NCBI RefSeq assembly: GCF_028356935.1
Contig: NZ_CP102798.1
Coordinates: forward strand, 310,001-374,000
DNA from: Lysinibacillus sp. OF-1
GTDB lineage: Bacteria > Bacillota > Bacilli > Bacillales_A > Planococcaceae
Direction of reading: 5' to 3'
Length of the DNA stretch: 64,000 nucleotides
Shown here: positions 60,951-64,000 of the stretch, piece by piece
Layout: the number at the start of each line of letters is the position of its first letter
How positions within the stretch are numbered: position 1 is the stretch's first letter
The notes under the pieces: generated by a model
Told to the model about the DNA's origin: nothing
The model's database searches: none
What the model saw: the letters and a program-made list of their open reading frames with translations, nothing else
Translations under genes and position numbers: made by a program

Positions 60951-61592
60951 TTATTTATTTGGCTTTAGTACTTCATCTGTTAAGGCTTGAATATCGATAT
61001 GCGTTTTTTCCTTTACTGCATCCTTTAAAATTTCTGTGCGGAAATATTGCACTGTTGCTTCAAGTGGAATCGCCAAAAGTTTTGAAAGGGCTGATTGGTA
61101 CATATAGACAAATTCTTTGTCAGTATTGCCACGCTTTAATTCAGCGAAAGCTTCATAAAATTGATCGAGCTTATCCGCAAATTCGAGCAAACGCCCCTCT
61201 AACGTGTTGTCCTTACCTTCCTTCATCCGTTCAAAAAATATAGCCTGAAATTCTTGTGGAATTTCATTGATAATAAATTTTTCCATCATCTTTTCTTCCA
61301 CATGTGCTAGCATTTGCTTTAGCTCTGGACTCGCATGTTTGACAGGGGTCTTTATATCTCCAATAAAAACTTCAGCAAAGTCATGGTTGATGGTTTTTTC
61401 ATATAAGGACTTCCAATCCACTTCTGCTCCATTCATTTCTTCTAATGTTGCGAAGAACATTGCGTATTGTGAGACTTTCCAAGAATGGGCAGCCACATTA
61501 TGCTCTTCGAACTTGAAGCGACCAGGGCAGCGAATGATACGCTCTAAGTCATTAAGGTTTGTAAAAAATTGATGAATTCCTATAAAAATCAC
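60951..61592 (-). CDS. HD-domain hydrolase, YfbR-like
   Basis: 213 aa. Metal site residues: His in EEHNVAAHSWKVS, the HD pair in TINHDFAEVFIGD, and Asp in LLEFADKLDQFYE. The family includes YfbR 5'-nucleotidases acting on deoxynucleoside monophosphates. The start is unclear: the GTG at 61592 overlaps AAAAAGGAG, and no ATG follows; an unusual downstream ATA or ATT codon with better spacing is possible. Confidence 0.82.
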   Translation of the reverse strand: MIFIGIHQFFTNLNDLERIIRCPGRFKFEEHNVAAHSWKVSQYAMFFATLEEMNGAEVDWKSLYEKTINHDFAEVFIGDIKTPVKHASPELKQMLAHVEEKMMEKFIINEIPQEFQAIFFERMKEGKDNTLEGRLLEFADKLDQFYEAFAELKRGNTDKEFVYMYQSALSKLLAIPLEATVQYFRTEILKDAVKEKTHIDIQALTDEVLKPNK

Positions 61593-61764
61593 TCCTTTTT
61601 GTTCTATAAATGCATGTTACTATAAACAATACCCTCTTTGTGCAGTTTTCAAACAATTTAACAATGATTCAAGCTGTGTTTACAAAGGATTCACAATTGC
61701 TGATAAAGTAGACTTAGGTTGGGTGCTATAATGTAGAGGACTGATGAAAAGGGGAGTACACATC

Positions 61765-62205
61765 ATGTTTTCCATTTATACACTTCTTCTTTATATACAT
61801 ATTTTAAGTGCCGTTCTTTCGATTGGGCCTTTGTTCGTTGTGTTAACGATTGTTAAAAAAATGCGCACAGCTTCCAATGATGAAATGCCACCATATATAG
61901 AAGCGTTTAAAGGGGCTATTGCTATTGTTAAACATTCAGGACATGTCCTAGTAGCCTCAGGTATTTTGCTAATGTGGTATGCAGGCTATCATTGGAATAC
62001 TTCATGGATTGTCATGACCTTCCTTGTGATGTTTGCATCCATTGTATTTTTAGCTAGAGCGTTTAAACCGACATTACGTACATTTAATACGCCTTCTTAT
62101 AATCAACAACAATTTGTTTCTCTTTTACAGCGTAAAACGTGGATGTATATTTTATTATTGCTTATCATGCTTTGGTTAATGGTAGCAAAGCCGATTTTCT
62201 GGTAA
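61765..62205 (+). CDS. DUF2269-like integral membrane protein
   Basis: 146 aa, four membrane helices; LYIHILSAVLSIGPLFVVLT at the start and RKTWMYILLLLIMLWLMV at the end fit small DUF2269-type proteins. GGGGAG is 8 bases before the ATG at 61765; the ATG at 61744 is less likely. Conserved His in HILS and KHSGHVL may bind heme or metal, which is speculative. Confidence 0.75.
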   Translation: MFSIYTLLLYIHILSAVLSIGPLFVVLTIVKKMRTASNDEMPPYIEAFKGAIAIVKHSGHVLVASGILLMWYAGYHWNTSWIVMTFLVMFASIVFLARAFKPTLRTFNTPSYNQQQFVSLLQRKTWMYILLLLIMLWLMVAKPIFW

Positions 62206-62237
62206 AAAGAGCATGGAACAAAAAGATTTTAGCCAAT

Positions 62238-62292
62238 AAAACCCGGACTATTTGACAAAACACAATTAGTGTCTTGTCATAGTTCGGGTTTT
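62238..62292. terminator. Bidirectional terminator
   Basis: AAAACCCGGACTATTTGACA pairs with its near complement (TGTCATAGTTCGGGTTTT) around a loop of about 16 nt between convergent genes. Confidence 0.85.
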
Positions 62293-62357
62293 CTGCGTAT
62301 ATCTATTTGTTAATTGTATCTAGATTGCGTGATGGCCAAAGTTGTGGTCCAGCCTCT

Positions 62358-64000
62358 TTAGCTTACAAGGCGTTTAAAATAGCTTTTACGAATAAATAGG
62401 TAACTAATGAGGAAAAGCACAAAGAAACAGCAAGAGCTAGCCATGGAAACCTGTAAAAATGCCGTAGAGACCATTGTACGCATAGACAATAATGTCGTCA
62501 GCAATAGCATAATGGCAATAGTGAACGGCACAAATATAAGGATCGCTAACTCTTTGGCAATAACGGTAGCTAATTCTTTTTTGGAAAGCCCTAGCTTACG
62601 GATGCCAATATACTTTTCCTTCTCCTGTAGTAATGTAGTTTGCAAATAGAAATACAGTATACTCATGGCAGCACTTAAGAAAATTAAACTTAACATAGAG
62701 CCTATAAAGAACATGACGCTTTTGATAAACATCTCCGTGTCATACAAATCAATTTTGGAAGTAACATAACGTTCTCCAGGTAGAGATGGTATGTTTTTAG
62801 TAATTATATTCGCCAATTCTATATGGGCTGCCCAGTTGTCTAGCTCATAAATATAGGTTTTATAAACTGGGTAGTCTATGGCTTGGTAGATGCTGTCAGG
62901 TACAATGAAATAACTATGCTGGAAACCAGTAGATAGCAGATTTTGCTCAATCGTTTTAGTAAGTTTGAACGACTTTATATACGGGTCACTGGCATTGTCT
63001 GTTATAGTCGCTACACCTCGACTTCCTGCTACAGCAATAAATTCATTTTGATGTAGGACATTTTCCTGTTGTTGTAACAGGTTATAATCCGTTAATGCCA
63101 TATAGCCAATGCGTTGATCCTCATTTGATTTAAATTCAATAAAAAACTTTTGTGCACGAACCGATGATAGATTATTTTCAAGATAATCAAGATCAGCCTT
63201 TACCATATTGTCGTCAGCCTTTGGATCAGCAATGTATTGAAAGCTATACGGGTAATTTTCTTCACTATCCTTTTTTACATTGTAATAAGAGCTAAATAAA
63301 ATGCTAGTGCATAGAAAGACACCGCTTAATAGGATAGTGATTAGAAACAGCATATTTGCATGTGATTTCATTTTTGCATTTAAATTGGATGCCAACAGCA
63401 TATTCGTTTTACGAAGATAGGCAGGGGACCTTTCAAATATTTTTAAAAATAGCCTCAAGCCCTGTGCGATGACTAAATGAATTGTACAAAGAATACTAGT
63501 GAAAAATAACAGATAATAGAGAATACCTAGCGTGTCTACAATGGCATGCTCAGTTTTTAAGAAGTACGCTAATATACCAGTTATCATTATGCTTAAAATG
63601 AACAACACATAATGCGGCTTAATCGATTTTTCGATAATCGTATCACTTTTTAAGAGCTGAATAGATGCTTCTTTATTAATGAACCTCGTTATGACTGTCG
63701 ATATCACCACAAATAAAATCAGAAATAAGCCAATCGTTAAGCCAATTGCTTGTAGAGGCATGTACATACCAAACGTTTCTGCCTTTAAAACAACCTTTGC
63801 CCCCATTAAAAAAAGTGGCGTAATGACAAGTCCGAGAACGATCGCAAATAGAATAGCTAAAATGCCAATTAACAAATTTTCTCGGAATACAAGCTTACGA
63901 ATTTGCTTCATGGAAGCTCCCGTAATCATAAATATTCCTAGCGTTTTGGTCTTCTTACGTAAAAACGCCATAATTGAATAGGTGATATAAATAAAAGAAA
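62358..64000 (-). CDS. BceB-type ABC transporter permease (FtsX-like), 5' end outside window
   Basis: Permease of a bacitracin/antimicrobial-peptide resistance ABC transporter. The frame stays open past the ATG at 63971 to the window edge (SFIYITYSIMAFLRKKTKTL matches the first FtsX region), so the start lies outside. Visible: FtsX helices, a large extracellular domain (about residues 225-430 from the internal ATG) that in BceB senses the peptide, and a second FtsX block (KYIGIRKLGLSKKELATVIA). An ATPase gene and perhaps a BceRS two-component pair should lie to the right. Confidence 0.9.
   Translation of the reverse strand, partial: SFIYITYSIMAFLRKKTKTLGIFMITGASMKQIRKLVFRENLLIGILAILFAIVLGLVITPLFLMGAKVVLKAETFGMYMPLQAIGLTIGLFLILFVVISTVITRFINKEASIQLLKSDTIIEKSIKPHYVLFILSIMITGILAYFLKTEHAIVDTLGILYYLLFFTSILCTIHLVIAQGLRLFLKIFERSPAYLRKTNMLLASNLNAKMKSHANMLFLITILLSGVFLCTSILFSSYYNVKKDSEENYPYSFQYIADPKADDNMVKADLDYLENNLSSVRAQKFFIEFKSNEDQRIGYMALTDYNLLQQQENVLHQNEFIAVAGSRGVATITDNASDPYIKSFKLTKTIEQNLLSTGFQHSYFIVPDSIYQAIDYPVYKTYIYELDNWAAHIELANIITKNIPSLPGERYVTSKIDLYDTEMFIKSVMFFIGSMLSLIFLSAAMSILYFYLQTTLLQEKEKYIGIRKLGLSKKELATVIAKELAILIFVPFTIAIMLLLTTLLSMRTMVSTAFLQVSMASSCCFFVLFLISYLFIRKSYFKRLVS

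Overview
The window reads as chromosome of a low-GC Gram-positive spore-former of the Bacillales, most likely Lysinibacillus or a close relative. The basis is codon and base composition, strong AAGGAGG ribosome sites, T-box and Fur regulation, and Bacillus-type gene sets (yjlC-ndh, yqhH-yqhG, rocB, ytxJ, MurQ-based MurNAc recycling). The genus is inferred from gene content, not proven. No rRNA, tRNA or CRISPR array was seen.

Layout. Bases 1-5532: amino-sugar utilisation (sugar ABC permease cut by the window edge, BadF-type GlcNAc/MurNAc kinase, murQ, RpiR regulator), then a convergent MsmX/UgpC-type ATPase and a PucR-type regulator. 5675-8607: MMPL exporter with a divergent TetR regulator and a likely shared operator. 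8635-9210: nested palindromic repeats bounded by two identical 35-bp hairpins. 9214-14761: a cluster with two paralogous methyltransferases, a TauT/SsuACB-like ABC importer, a cupin and a Crp/Fnr regulator. Both methyltransferase promoters carry a Crp/Fnr-type box near -42 and a Fur box, and a third Crp/Fnr-type box sits over a short terminated transcript (about 14593-14761). 14812-16470: yjlC-ndh. 16604-30689: chemotaxis protein, rocB/IclR pair, an MFS transporter under a T-box that appears to read Gln (CAA), a quinone reductase, EcsC, MocR, GNAT and ATP-grasp proteins, and an ABC exporter with an ABC-LytTR fusion regulator. 30886-34168: Fur-controlled iron uptake (siderophore-binding lipoprotein, IruO/YumC-like reductase, AraC regulator). 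34239-42350: yqhH-yqhG, ArsR/SRPBCC, LysE, an IS3 remnant, LysR-scoAB, VOC protein, ytxJ and a lipoprotein.

42570-46598 is a decayed prophage: a dispersed repeat fused to holin debris, a broken amidase endolysin, a frameshifted HTH gene, small membrane proteins and a secreted protein. Next to it, 46743-59559 is a compact 12.8-kb integrated element bounded by an exact 57-bp direct repeat. It has integrase and Xre repressor leftward, excisionase rightward, four repressor-type operators between them, an AEP-D5 primase-helicase, an iteron-rich candidate origin, a string of small unknown genes, and at the far end a leftward two-gene module: an OLD-like DUF3696 ATPase and a partner whose C-terminus looks RelE-like. 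There are no capsid, terminase or conjugation genes, so it resembles a phage satellite (PICI/P4-like), and the ATPase pair is the best candidate for an undescribed anti-phage system. The 57-bp repeat lies within the 3' part of a probable non-coding RNA gene.

59942-64000 returns to core-like genes: a PhnA-type zinc ribbon protein, a zf-HC2 membrane protein, a YfbR-like HD hydrolase, a DUF2269-like membrane protein, and a BceB-type permease cut by the right edge.
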